A DNA stretch of 13,181 bases, taken from the NCBI RefSeq assembly GCF_000808015.1, contig NZ_JWHR01000132.1, positions 1-13,181 on the forward strand, in the 5' to 3' direction. The stretch's first letter is position 1. Each line of letters starts with the position of its first letter. The position numbers were made by a program, and so were the translations under genes. Below the pieces are notes generated by a model. The model saw nothing but the letters and a program-made list of their open reading frames with translations. It searched no databases and had not been told where the DNA came from. Shown piece after piece: positions 1-8,512 of the stretch. The stretch comes from Terrisporobacter othiniensis. GTDB lineage: Bacteria > Bacillota > Clostridia > Peptostreptococcales > Peptostreptococcaceae.

Positions 1-93
1 GAGATGGGAATATTAAAAATACACATAACACTAATATATACAGATGAGTATATTAATTTATATAAAGGAAAGAGAAAAATTATTTCTATTTAG
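1..93 (+). CDS. C-terminal tail of an unidentified upstream gene (partial)
   Basis: Frame 1 is open from the window edge to a TAG at 91-93, giving about 30 codons that end in GKRKIISI. The stop lies only 15 bases before the phosphatase start codon, so this is probably the end of the preceding gene in the same operon. The tail has no motif I recognise. If the next gene is a true CobC, a cobalamin-pathway gene would be expected here, but the residues do not confirm that. It could also be a chance open stretch, given how short it is. Confidence 0.45.
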   Translation, partial: EMGILKIHITLIYTDEYINLYKGKRKIISI

Positions 94-108
94 TTAGAAG
101 GATGAGAT

Positions 109-687
109 ATGAATATTTATTTAGTTAGGCATGGAGAGTTATATTGGGAAGATAATATAAAAAAATGTATAGGAATAACAGATATTAATTTGAATGAAAA
201 AGGCATTAAACAAGCTGAGTCAGTTGGTAGATTTTTAAAGGATAAAAATATTAGTAAAATATATACTAGTAATTTAAAAAGGTGTAAAAAATCTGCAGAA
301 ATTGTATCCACAATTTTAAATGTACCTTATTATATAGAAAATGAACTTGTGGAAATTAATATGGGGATGTGGGAGAATAAATCTTTTGAATATATTAAAG
401 AAAAATATGCCAAAGAATATAAAAATAGAGGAAAAAATATATCAACGTTTAGAATTAAACATGGAGAAACATTCCAAGAATGCTATGAAAGGTCAAAATG
501 TATACTTAAAAAACTAAGTAAAGCAAATTATAATGATAATATTGTTATAATTTGTCATAGCGGTATTATAAAATCCATGATGTGTTTTATTGCAAATATA
601 CCTATAGATGAAATAACAAATATAAGGTTAGATTATGGTCATGTAATACATATTAATTACAATGAAAAAGAATATAAAATAATGTAG
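109..687 (+). CDS. cobC: Histidine phosphatase family protein, probable alpha-ribazole phosphatase
   Basis: A 192-residue intact protein of the histidine phosphatase (phosphoglycerate mutase-like) superfamily. The catalytic signature LVRHGE is at residues 5-10, with His8 as the residue that is phosphorylated. Arg58 lies in SNLKRCKKSAEI, Glu82 in LVEINMGMWE is the probable proton donor, and the second histidine is His150 in CHSGIIK. GITDINLNEKGIKQA matches the usual G-x-D-x-x-L-x-x-x-G-x-x-QA segment. Length and motif spacing fit CobC, which removes the phosphate from alpha-ribazole-5'-phosphate in nucleotide-loop assembly of cobalamin. The superfamily is broad, so another small phosphoester is possible. 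The canonical Thr after RHGE is Leu here. ATG 109 is preceded by AAGG at 98-101 with a 7-base spacer. The gene follows another reading frame by 15 bases and ends just before a strong terminator, so it is probably the last gene of an operon. Confidence 0.8.
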   Translation: MNIYLVRHGELYWEDNIKKCIGITDINLNEKGIKQAESVGRFLKDKNISKIYTSNLKRCKKSAEIVSTILNVPYYIENELVEINMGMWENKSFEYIKEKYAKEYKNRGKNISTFRIKHGETFQECYERSKCILKKLSKANYNDNIVIICHSGIIKSMMCFIANIPIDEITNIRLDYGHVIHINYNEKEYKIM

Positions 688-738
688 AAAAAGCCTTGAA
701 ATTTAGAGAATAAGAATCTCTATTTTGAGGCTTTTTTA
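688..738 (+). terminator. Rho-independent terminator after the phosphatase gene
   Basis: AAAAGCCT (from 689) pairs with AGGCTTTT (728-735). An inner AGAGA pairs with TCTCT near the loop, and an AT-rich internal loop separates the two helices. The 3' arm runs into a T tract. It starts immediately after the TAG of the phosphatase and separates it from the signalling block. Confidence 0.85.
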
Positions 739-890
739 TTGGAAAGAAAAAAGTTAAATATAATTTTAAAAATATGTAAAAAATCATTAACTTACAACTA
801 TATAAATGGAAAGATGTTACAATAAACATGATTGTATTAAAAATTCAAGAAATAATTTATAATTGGATAAAATGGTAATAAGTATAATCT

Positions 891-977
891 TGAGCTTTAA
901 AAAGATGTCCGGGAACACAATTTGATCCAGACATAGTAAATCTTATAGATAATATAAACGTAATGGTCTTAGCATAA
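891..977 (+). pseudogene. C-terminal remnant of an HD-GYP domain protein (c-di-GMP phosphodiesterase type)
   Basis: Between TGA 891-893 and TAA 975-977 the frame reads ALKRCPGTQFDPDIV and then about ten more residues. The GTQFDP-[ED]-IV string is the hallmark of the C-terminal end of HD-GYP domains, usually preceded by a basic/Cys-Ser segment as here. The catalytic HD and GYP motifs are absent upstream. A frame -1 reading just upstream (LEL at 889-897) would join to KRCPGTQ if one base were restored in the CTTTAAAAAG run, so the scrap is probably frameshifted as well as truncated. The rest of 739-1002 shows no recognisable coding. It contains a TATAAT at 883-888 without a convincing -35 box. 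Confidence 0.6.
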
Positions 978-1002
978 AGTTTTGGCATTAATGAATAATT
1001 AA

Positions 1003-2826
1003 ATGTGGGGGGAAAATGGAAAAGGAAAAAAGCTTATATTATTATTTTCAATAATAGTAATAATATTTGGAACGAGTATATATTTTATAGGTGATAGAAA
1101 AAAAACTTTAAAAGAGAATTCTACAGAGATAAGTGGAATGAAAGCATATTTTGAGCTAAGTAGAGAATATTTAAATGAATCACAGTTTACTAAGTCGGAA
1201 GAAGCATTTAAAGATTTAAAAGAATTAGGTATAAATGAGGGGAAAAAAGAAGATATTGTTAAATACTCATTGTTAAGAGCACATGATATTTCTTTTTATG
1301 CAGAGGGAAAGAACAAGGCAGTGGAAATACTAGAAGATGCTTTAGAATTAGCAAAGGAAATAAATTATGACAATATCGAAGATGTTTATTTTGAACTAGG
1401 ACGAGCATATTGGTAAGAGGATAGATTAGTAGAAAGCATTAACACTAAACTTGAGGCTCTAAGCATTGCAAGAGGTAAAAATATTAAAAGTAAAATGGCC
1501 AATATATCTATAGATATAGGAGTAAATTATCTTTATTCTGGTAATTATGATGAAGCAGAAACTTATTTATCTCATGTTTTATCTTACAAATTAAAAGATG
1601 AAAGCAAATGGCCCATTATAAAAAGTTATGCCTTACTAAATCTTATTGAATGTTATATAAAATTAGAAGATTATGATAGTGCAAAAGAAAGTATTGAAAT
1701 CTTAGACAATAATATAAAAAATATTGAGGATGGAATGAATAAAGAAGATTTCATTACTATTGCTTATATAAATAAGGCAGACTTACAGACAGAATTAGGG
1801 AATCCTTTAGAATCTATAAAGTTGCTTAATCTGGCTAACTCTAGATACAAAAAAAGAAATAACTTTAATTTTTATTATTTTGATGCAAGACTATGTGAAG
1901 AGTATGGAGATGCATATTACAAATTAAATAATTATGAAAAAGCATTAGAGAATCATAAAAAAGGTGAAAAGTTGGTAATAGAAAGAGATTTATCTTATCT
2001 AGAACAAATATATAATGAAAAGATTTATTTAGATTATAAAGGTATGGGAGATTATGACAATACCATATTATACCTAGAAAAGAATATAGAATTAAAAACT
2101 GAATTATCAAAGGATAAAAACAGACAGTACTCTCAATATTTGATAAATGAATTTGAAAGTGAAAAAAACTTAGAGAAAATATCTCTATTAGAAGAATCTA
2201 GAAATAAAATGTTATTGTTGTTTGCTGTTCTTAGTAGTGCAATAATTATCATTAGTATATTTCTTTATTTTATATATAACCAAAACAAAGAGATAAATAG
2301 ATTGAATAAATTATTTAAAAAATTGAGTGTAACTGATGCAGTGACAAAGGTGCAGAATAGAAGAGCACTAGATGAATTTTTGGCAGGTAATTGGGATTTA
2401 TATAAAAAAACTAAGATGCCAATATCTTTTATGATGATCGATTTAGATTTTTTTAAACTATATAATGATAATTATGGACACCTAAAAGGAGACAAAGTCC
2501 TTGAAATGGTGGCTATGGGAATCAAAAACTCATGTCGAAATGTAGACTTTGTAGCAAGGTATGGCGGAGAAGAGTTTATCGTAATAATGTTAAATACAGA
2601 TAAAAATGATTCAATAAATTTAGCAGAAAGAATAAGAAAAAATATCTATGATATTAACATTACTCATGAATATTCTAAAATTAGCGATAGAATAACTCTT
2701 AGTATGGGTATCACTACAGCTTATATAGGAACCAATAAAAATTATGATGAGTACATACAAAAAGCAGATAAGGCTTTATATGAAGCAAAAGCTAAAGGAA
2801 AGAATACGTATGTATATTTACATTAA
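1003..2826 (+). pseudogene. TPR-repeat membrane diguanylate cyclase, copy 1, interrupted by an in-frame stop
   Basis: The single reading frame spans 607 sense codons plus one internal TAA at 1414-1416 (codon 138). It encodes a membrane anchor (about residues 11-29), a TPR array (about 45-395), a second membrane helix (403-425), a short linker and a GGDEF domain (442 to end). The active-site motif GGEEF is at 521-525. RNVD at 512-515 is an intact RxxD product-inhibition site five residues before it. Such enzymes make c-di-GMP from two GTP. The TPR part should lie outside the membrane as a sensor. The downstream paralogue reads Ser-Asp-Asp where this copy has stop-Glu-Asp, so the stop replaces a sense codon. 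The part after the stop has an ATG at 1495 but no clear ribosome site. The start is uncertain: GGGGGG at 1007-1012 better serves ATG 1016, which is in another frame unless one A is restored nearby. Compared with copy 2 it lacks about 80 residues after the first helix. Confidence 0.85.
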
Positions 2827-2837
2827 TATGAACAACA

Positions 2838-3082
2838 CAGAAGGAGGATGTAGCTTATGAACATTATCAAATTGTTATTTCAAAAAAACAACAACTATAT
2901 ATAGAAGAAATAGTTGGTGAAAGAATTTTTGAGACAACTAAAACACTCATTATAGATGAACTTGGATATGTAAAAAGTTTAGTTGGGGTGGAGATGAATT
3001 TGTTATACTCTTGCCAGGGGTATCAGATATAGAATCTACAAATATTATTGAAAGATCACATGTAAAAGTAATCTCAATTTAG
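2838..3082 (+). pseudogene. Decayed fragment of a third GGDEF domain gene
   Basis: Two short frames carry recognisable pieces. From about 2838 to 2983 frame 3 gives a polar helical stretch with QQLYIEEIVGERIFETTKT. This resembles the coiled-coil linker (LYIE-x-x-V-x-ERT) that often joins membrane sensor parts to an output domain. At 2984, in frame 2, the sequence continues WGGDEFVILLPGV and runs on to TAG 3080-3082. WGGDEFVILLP is a clear GGDEF active-site loop, with Asp unlike the GGEEF of the neighbouring copies, so it derives from a different diguanylate cyclase. Most of the GGDEF domain is missing between the pieces and after the second one. The good ribosome site AAGGAGG at 2841-2847 now leads to a very short frame starting at 2857. 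Confidence 0.65.
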
Positions 3083-3110
3083 GGCGATGAATAATAACTA
3101 TGGGGGTAGA

Positions 3111-5158
3111 ATGAAGAAATACACAAAACTTATTTTAGTAATTGGAATTTTTATAACTATAGTCTTGGGGATTATTTATTGTGTGGTTTATAATAAAAAC
3201 ATAAATGAAGTAAATAATGATAAAATGACTTATAGCAAAATAATTAAATATGTTTTAGATTATAATATTCGAGATTTTAGTGATGAAGAAAAAGATGAAA
3301 TAAAAAGAAAAGTAAATAAAACAATAAATAAATGTAAAGATAAAAAAATTTTATCAGAATGTTATTATATTTTAGGTTTTTTAAATTCATTGGAAAAAAA
3401 TAATAAAGAAGCTATAAGATTGTATAATAAAGCAATAGATAACATTAATAGTATAAAAAATATTAAGATTAAAACACAAGTATATTATGAATTAAGTAGA
3501 ATGTATTTGTATGAAAATGAATACGAGAAATCAAGTGAATCTTTTGAAAAATTAAAAGAAATAGCTTTTAAATATAATAAAAAAGAAGAAGCAGTGAAGT
3601 ATGGTGTAAAAAGAGGATATGATATTTATTGTATTCCGGATGGTAGTAATGAATCAGTGCAAATATTAACAGAAGCGTTGGAGTTAGCAAAAGAAATAAA
3701 TTATGAAGAAATTGAAGAAGTATACTTTAATTTAGGAAGAACTTATTGGTCTGATGATAAGTTTATAGAAAGTATAGATGCTAAGTTAGAGGCATTAAAT
3801 ATAGTAGATTTTAAAAATTTAAAAGAAAAAATTGCAATTATATCTACTGATTTAGGCATAGATTATTTATACTCTGGAAACTATGAAGAAGCCTTAGTAT
3901 ATTTATCTAGAGTACTATCTTATAACCTAGAAGATGAATATGAAGATGCTAAAATTAAAAGCTACTCACTGATGAATATATGTGAAGCATATATTAAATT
4001 AGAAGAATTTGATAAAGCTAAGGATAGTTTTAAAGAACTAGAAGAAGAAATTTTAAAACAAAAAAATGGAGTTTATAAAGAAGATTGTATTACATATACG
4101 TATGGAAATAAGGCAGATTTACAAACTCAACTAGGCAATGTAAATGAAGCTATAAAATTACTTGATACATCAAAAAAAAGATATGAAAAATGTGATGAAT
4201 TTAGTTTTTATGATTTTGATGTAAAACTACTAGAGGAATATGGAGATGCATATTACGAATTAGGAAATTATAGTTTAGCATTAAAATATCATAAAGAAGC
4301 AGAAGATATAGTCAAGACAAGGGGTTTAACATATTTAGAAGAAGACTATAATAAGATATACTTAGATTATAAAGGACTAGGAGATTATGAAAATACAATT
4401 AAATATTTGGAAAAAAATAATGAACTAAAGTCAAATTTATTTAATGATAAAGATAAAGAATATTCTCAATATATATATAATCAATTTGAAAATAAAAAGA
4501 ATTTAGAGAAAATATCTGAATTAGAACAGATAGGTAAAAGGGACAAAATATTTTTACCATATTAGGAGTAGAATGTACAATAATTTCCTTTTTTAGTTTT
4601 AATATTTATAAAAGAAATAAGGAAATAAATAGATTTAATAAATTGTTTAAAAACTTAAGTGTAACAGATCCTTTGACAAATATGGCAAACAGAAGGGCAT
4701 TAGATGAGTTTTTGGCGTGGAATTGGGTTTTATATAAAGAAACAAAAATGCCAATATCATTTATGATGATAGATATAGATTTTTTCAAACTATATAATGA
4801 TAATTATGGTCACTTAAAGGGAGATGAAGTATTAATGTTAGTTGCATCATATATTAACGCTTCTTGTGAAAAAGGTGATTTTGTGGCAAGATATGGTGGT
4901 GAAGAATTTATAGTTATAATGTTAAACAAAGATAAAAAAGAAGCAATGAAAAATGCTAATAATATAATGCAAAATATATACCATTTAAATATTAAACACG
5001 AATTTTCTTCTGTTAGCGATAGGTTGACACTAAGCATGGGTATAACAACAGCTCATATAGGTACAACAAAAGAATATGAAGATTATATAAAAAAAGCAGA
5101 TGAAGCTCTTTATGAAGCTAAACAATATGGAAGAAATAAATATATTTTTATTGAATAA
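3111..5158 (+). pseudogene. TPR-repeat membrane diguanylate cyclase, copy 2, frameshifted before the GGDEF domain
   Basis: Paralogue of the 1003-2826 gene with the same order of parts: N-terminal membrane helix, TPR array, second membrane helix and GGDEF domain. The first frame runs to TAG 4563-4565 after SELEQIGKRDKIF. The rest is in a different frame, from just after TAA 4535-4537 to 5158. There the second membrane helix (ILGVECTIISFFSFNIY), linker KRNKEINRFNKLFKN and GGDEF domain are found. The shift lies between 4538 and 4562. Restoring one A in the A run near 4545-4548 gives one frame of about 682 residues. GGEEF is at 4895-4909. The inhibition-site position reads EKGD (4868-4879) instead of RxxD, so the Arg is lost. 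I prefer ATG 3111 (GGGGG at 3102-3106) to ATG 3087, whose AGGG is too close. The TTG at 4643 is not a convincing independent start. Confidence 0.85.
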
Positions 5159-5160
5159 TA

Positions 5161-5195
5161 AAAAATCTTAGTTTGAAAAAATAACTAGGATTTTT
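5161..5195 (+). terminator. Rho-independent terminator after the second TPR-GGDEF gene
   Basis: AAAAATCTTAGTT (5161-5173) pairs with AACTAGGATTTTT (5183-5195) with one G-T wobble, a nine-base loop and a T-rich 3' arm. It begins two bases after the TAA of the GGDEF frame and closes the c-di-GMP block. Confidence 0.85.
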
Positions 5196-5238
5196 AAACG
5201 CTCATATTTGTATAAATGCTATATTTATTAATGAAAAT

Positions 5239-5267
5239 TTGATACTATATAATTTGTATAATATTAT
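5239..5267 (+). promoter_or_regulatory. Candidate sigma-A promoter for the histidine kinase gene
   Basis: TTGATA (5239-5244) and TATTAT (5262-5267) are separated by 17 bases, upstream of the GGAGGGGG ribosome site at 5311-5318. The region is so AT-rich that chance matches are common. A TATAAT at 5257-5262 is an alternative -10 box but has no matching -35 box at proper distance. Confidence 0.4.
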
Positions 5268-5327
5268 CAAAAATAGTGAAACAAAGATTTATATATAGAT
5301 TATATAGTATGGAGGGGGATTAAATTT

Positions 5328-7309
5328 ATGATTAACAATATCATAAGTGATAAAAATTTAATAGAAAAAGAAAAAAAAATATTTGAGATAATAATATTTT
5401 TTATATTATTAATTTCCTGTATTTACATTTTTAATATATTTTCAAAGATAGGAGCGGAAAAATCCTACTTAGAGTCGACTTTATTTTTTATAAGAAGTTT
5501 TAGCTCTATACTATCTTTATTAGCTTTTGGCAGTTGTTTAATTTCTTATAATAGATTAAAAAAAGATAGCATTTTTATTATTGCTTTAATGTATTTAGGA
5601 TTATCTGTAGGAATAGCATTTGGACAGATAGATTTTCTTAGTTTTTATTATGAAGAATATACTTTATTTAGTTATATTACTGTATCTGCATCTATCTTTA
5701 GGATGATTTTATTAATAATAGCAATAATTCCTAAAAGTAAAATACAGACACTCATTGTAAAGAATAAGAAAATATCAATATTATTTGTAATTTTATACAC
5801 TATAGTATTTGATGTGGTAGAAAAAAATATTAATTTTTTTCAATCTTTCCACAGTACAGACTTTTTTATAATATATAACTATTTTTTAATGGCAATTTAT
5901 CTCATATCAGCTAAGGACTATTTATTTTAGGTATAAAAGAAAAAGAATATATATTTGTAGTATTGGCTTCTAGTATTTTTATGTTAGCTATTAAAGCAAT
6001 TTATGCTGTACATGCAGTTAATACCACATCATTTTATGTAAAGTTAACATCAGTGTCTATTACATATACAATATTTTTAATAGTTATTGCAGGTTCTTTT
6101 ATCGAGTTATATTTATATATAAATAGAACTAAAATACTAAATGACAATTTAAGTCTCTTTTATAATCTAGCAGATAATAATAAACATAGTTTTATGTGTA
6201 TTTGTAATGAAGATGGAGATATACTATACGGGAATAAGAAGTTTATGGAATATTATGAAATATATTCACCAGAGGATGCGAAAAGATTAAAGTTATATTT
6301 TTCATTGTCAAGGAGTCGTATAGATAATAAGAATGAAATTATGGAAAGCTTAAATACTAAAGGAGTATGGAGAGGGATAATTAAAAATTTAGATGGAAAT
6401 ATGTCCATTGATTGCTCTCTTCAAGTTATAGAAACTTTAGGTGATAAAAAAGAGTATGCTGTAACTTATTTGGATATATCACAGGTAATAAATAAAGAAT
6501 TAGAATTAGAGAAAATGAAGGTATATAATAAAGAAAAAACTGAATTTATGTCTAATATTTCTCATGAACTTAGGACACCAATTAATATTTTTTATTCCAC
6601 TATACAGCTTTTAGATATTTCACTATTAAAATCAGAGAAAGACTTCAGAGAAGTATATGCAAAATATAAAAGAACTTTACATGTAAATTGTAAAAGAATG
6701 TTAAGACTAATTAATAATGTTGTTGATTAATCAAAAATTGAAACGGGAATATTAAAAGGTAAGTTCGATTATTATAATCTAATTTCTATAGTAGAAGATG
6801 TAACTTTATCTGTTGTAAATTATGCTCATTTAAAGTCAATAAATATACAGTTTGATACAAATGAAGAAGAGTTTATAACAAAGTGCGATCCATCTATGAT
6901 GGAAAGAGTATTGCTAAATTTACTTTCAAATGCAATAAAATTTACTCCAGAAAATAAAAATATTTACGTAAATATATATGTTAATGATGATTTTGCAGAA
7001 ATAAATATAAAAGATGAAGGAATAGGCATATCTAAAAGTGATAAAGCTGCTATATTTGAAAGATTTGTTCAAGCAGATAAGTCATTGACTAGAGAAAATG
7101 AAGGTAGTGGAATTGGTTTAAGTATAGTAAAATCAATAATTGACCTTCATGGTGGATACATTAGCGTTGAAAGTGAAGTTGGTGAAGGGAGTACTTTTAA
7201 AATAATACTTCCAAATAGATATGATGGATATATTAACTATAAAATATATGATATAAATAATTATAATACTGAATTGGAACTATCAGATATATATGAAATA
7301 TTAGTATAA
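5328..7309 (+). pseudogene. Membrane sensor-PAS-histidine kinase, broken by a frameshift and an in-frame stop
   Basis: ATG 5328 follows a strong GGAGGGGG site with nine bases between. About the first 260 codons form several hydrophobic helices with short loops, resembling a multi-pass sensor of the MASE type. A PAS-like segment follows (about 6150-6480). Then come the phosphoacceptor H-box NISHELRTP (His codon 6563-6565), the N box NLLSNAIKFTP, G1 DEGIGI, F box IFERFVQAD and G2 GSGIGLSIVK. This is a sensor kinase that would phosphorylate a response regulator; none is present in the window. Two lesions separate the parts. The first frame ends at TAG 5928-5930, and the next opens after TAA 5912-5914; one T restored in the T run at 5925-5928 joins them as DYLFLGIKEKEY. 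A TAA at 6728-6730 interrupts the usual D-x-SKIE segment between the H-box helices and the ATPase domain. Without them the protein would be about 660 residues. Confidence 0.85.
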
Positions 7310-7310
7310 T

Positions 7311-7335
7311 AAAATCCCCAAATAGGGGATTTTTT
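7311..7335 (+). terminator. Rho-independent terminator after the histidine kinase gene
   Basis: AAAATCCCC (7311-7319), loop AAATA, GGGGATTTT (7325-7333), followed by further T. It is a compact perfect stem starting right after the kinase stop codon. Confidence 0.9.
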
Positions 7336-7427
7336 ATATGTATGGAAACTATACTGTTCTTAAATCTATGAAAAACTCGTGAAACTAAGTAATAACAACG
7401 AATATAATGTTTTTTGAGAAAAATAAA

Positions 7428-7436
7428 TGATATAAT
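7428..7436 (+). promoter_or_regulatory. Extended -10 promoter of the iron-uptake operon
   Basis: TGATATAAT is a perfect TGnTATAAT extended -10 element. No good -35 box lies 16-18 bases upstream; TTGAGA at 7414-7419 is too close. The extended TG motif can compensate for a weak -35 box. The Fur box begins 12 bases downstream, over the expected transcription start. Confidence 0.6.
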
Positions 7437-7448
7437 AAATTCACAATA

Positions 7449-7463
7449 TGATAATGATTATTA
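7449..7463 (+). promoter_or_regulatory. Fur box (iron-dependent repressor site)
   Basis: TGATAATGATTATTA matches the 7-1-7 Fur inverted repeat TGATAAT-N-ATTATCA at 13 of 14 defined positions. It sits just downstream of the -10 element, where bound Fe-Fur would block transcription, and upstream of a siderophore-binding lipoprotein. Sequence and context agree, so iron-repressed expression of the operon is a strong prediction. Confidence 0.85.
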
Positions 7464-7514
7464 TTTGTAATGATTAATAAGAATTAATACGGAAGACGAT
7501 AAGGAGAAATTGAC

Positions 7515-8444
7515 GTGAAAAAGATTAAAGAATTATCAGTGTTAACATTAGCACTTACAACATTCGGATTAATAGGTTGTTCATCTAATGAAGTAGAGCA
7601 ACAATATACAGATACAAGAGTAGTTGAGACAATAAAAGGAGAAGTAGAAATACCTGCTGATTCAAAAAGAATAGTAGATATATCAGGAAGTAGTGAAGAG
7701 TTATTATTACTAGGTCATACTTTAGTAGGGACAGCAAACGTAGATTCTTATGATACAGAAAATGTACCATCATATATGAAGGATTCATTAGGTAATACAA
7801 AAGTTGTTGGTCACTCAATGATGGAAACTATGGATATAGAAGCAATACTTGCAGCTGAACCAGATTTAATAATAATGGCGCCAAGACAAGAGGAAATATA
7901 TGATGAGCTAAAAGAAATAGATCCAACAGTAATGCTAGAAGATAAGTCAAATGATTGGGAAGCTAAGTTAACAGATGTTGCTAAGTTATTTGGACAAGAA
8001 TATGAAGTAAAAAATTGGTTAAATGCTTACTATGAAAAAGCTGAAAAATTAGGTAAGGAAATAAAAGAAGCTAATGGTGAAGATACTACTTACTTAACAG
8101 TTTTAGCTAGTTCAGGATCATTTATGGTATTTAGTGAAGGTGGAATAGGAACAGTTTTAAAAGAAGATATGAAATTACCACAACCAACTAATATGCCAAA
8201 GCAAGATAGTATAACTCTACCAACTGTTACTATGGAAGGTTTATCAGAAATAGATGCTGACCATATAATAGTAATAGGAACAGAAGCGGATAAGGCTGAT
8301 TTAGAAGCTAGCTCAGTTTGGTCTCAAATTAGAGCAGTAAAAGAAGGAAATGTAACAATCTTAGATGCAAGTCCATACTTCTCTCAAGCTTACAATCCAA
8401 TAGGAAGAGAATTAATATTAGAGTCTGTTAAGGACGCTGTTTAA
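7515..8444 (+). CDS. Iron-siderophore (hydroxamate type) ABC transporter substrate-binding lipoprotein
   Basis: An intact 309-residue protein. Residues 1-22 form a lipoprotein signal: a KKIK start, a hydrophobic core and lipobox LIGC, so Cys22 would be lipid-modified and the protein anchored on the outer face of the membrane. The body has the helical-backbone binding-protein fold signals: RIVDISGSSEELLLLG near the N-terminus, METMDIEAILAAEPDLIIM in the first lobe and SYFSQAYN-like ending (ASPYFSQAYNPIGRELI) at the C-terminus. This pattern fits the FhuD/YfiY group, which delivers ferric hydroxamate-type siderophores to FecCD permeases. The ligand cannot be set from sequence alone. The start is GTG 7515 with AAGGAG at 7501-7506 and an 8-base spacer; the Fur box lies upstream. 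It is the only open gene of its operon. The permeases and ATPase it needs are broken downstream. Confidence 0.88.
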   Translation: MKKIKELSVLTLALTTFGLIGCSSNEVEQQYTDTRVVETIKGEVEIPADSKRIVDISGSSEELLLLGHTLVGTANVDSYDTENVPSYMKDSLGNTKVVGHSMMETMDIEAILAAEPDLIIMAPRQEEIYDELKEIDPTVMLEDKSNDWEAKLTDVAKLFGQEYEVKNWLNAYYEKAEKLGKEIKEANGEDTTYLTVLASSGSFMVFSEGGIGTVLKEDMKLPQPTNMPKQDSITLPTVTMEGLSEIDADHIIVIGTEADKADLEASSVWSQIRAVKEGNVTILDASPYFSQAYNPIGRELILESVKDAV

Positions 8445-8482
8445 AGTAGGTGGGGAGAAAATTTAATTTCCTCACCTACTTT
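8443..8482 (+). terminator. Hairpin after the binding-protein gene (attenuator or mRNA-stabilising stem)
   Basis: AAAGTAGGTG (8443-8452) pairs perfectly with CACCTACTTT (8473-8482), with an AT-rich loop that can add a few more pairs. The 3' side continues AATTTGAG, which is a poor U tract, so termination would be partial. Such a stem between the binding-protein gene and the permease genes would allow excess binding protein over membrane parts. Confidence 0.5.
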
Positions 8483-8512
8483 AATTTGAGTCAAGATTGC
8501 ATTATTAGTGCA

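Noticed and set aside
117..311. Leftward open frame within the phosphatase gene
   Set aside because: It overlaps a well-supported conserved gene and has no ribosome site or domain; it is a shadow frame.
739..1002. c-di-GMP riboswitch before the first TPR-GGDEF gene
   Set aside because: I could not find the conserved core of either c-di-GMP riboswitch class; the conserved-looking segment is the HD-GYP coding scrap.
4643..5158. Stand-alone GGDEF gene starting at TTG 4643
   Set aside because: The same frame stays open upstream through the second membrane helix and linker matching copy 1, so it is the second half of a frameshifted gene.
5196..5327. Riboswitch upstream of the histidine kinase
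   Set aside because: Only AT-rich sequence with a candidate promoter is visible; no recognisable aptamer core.
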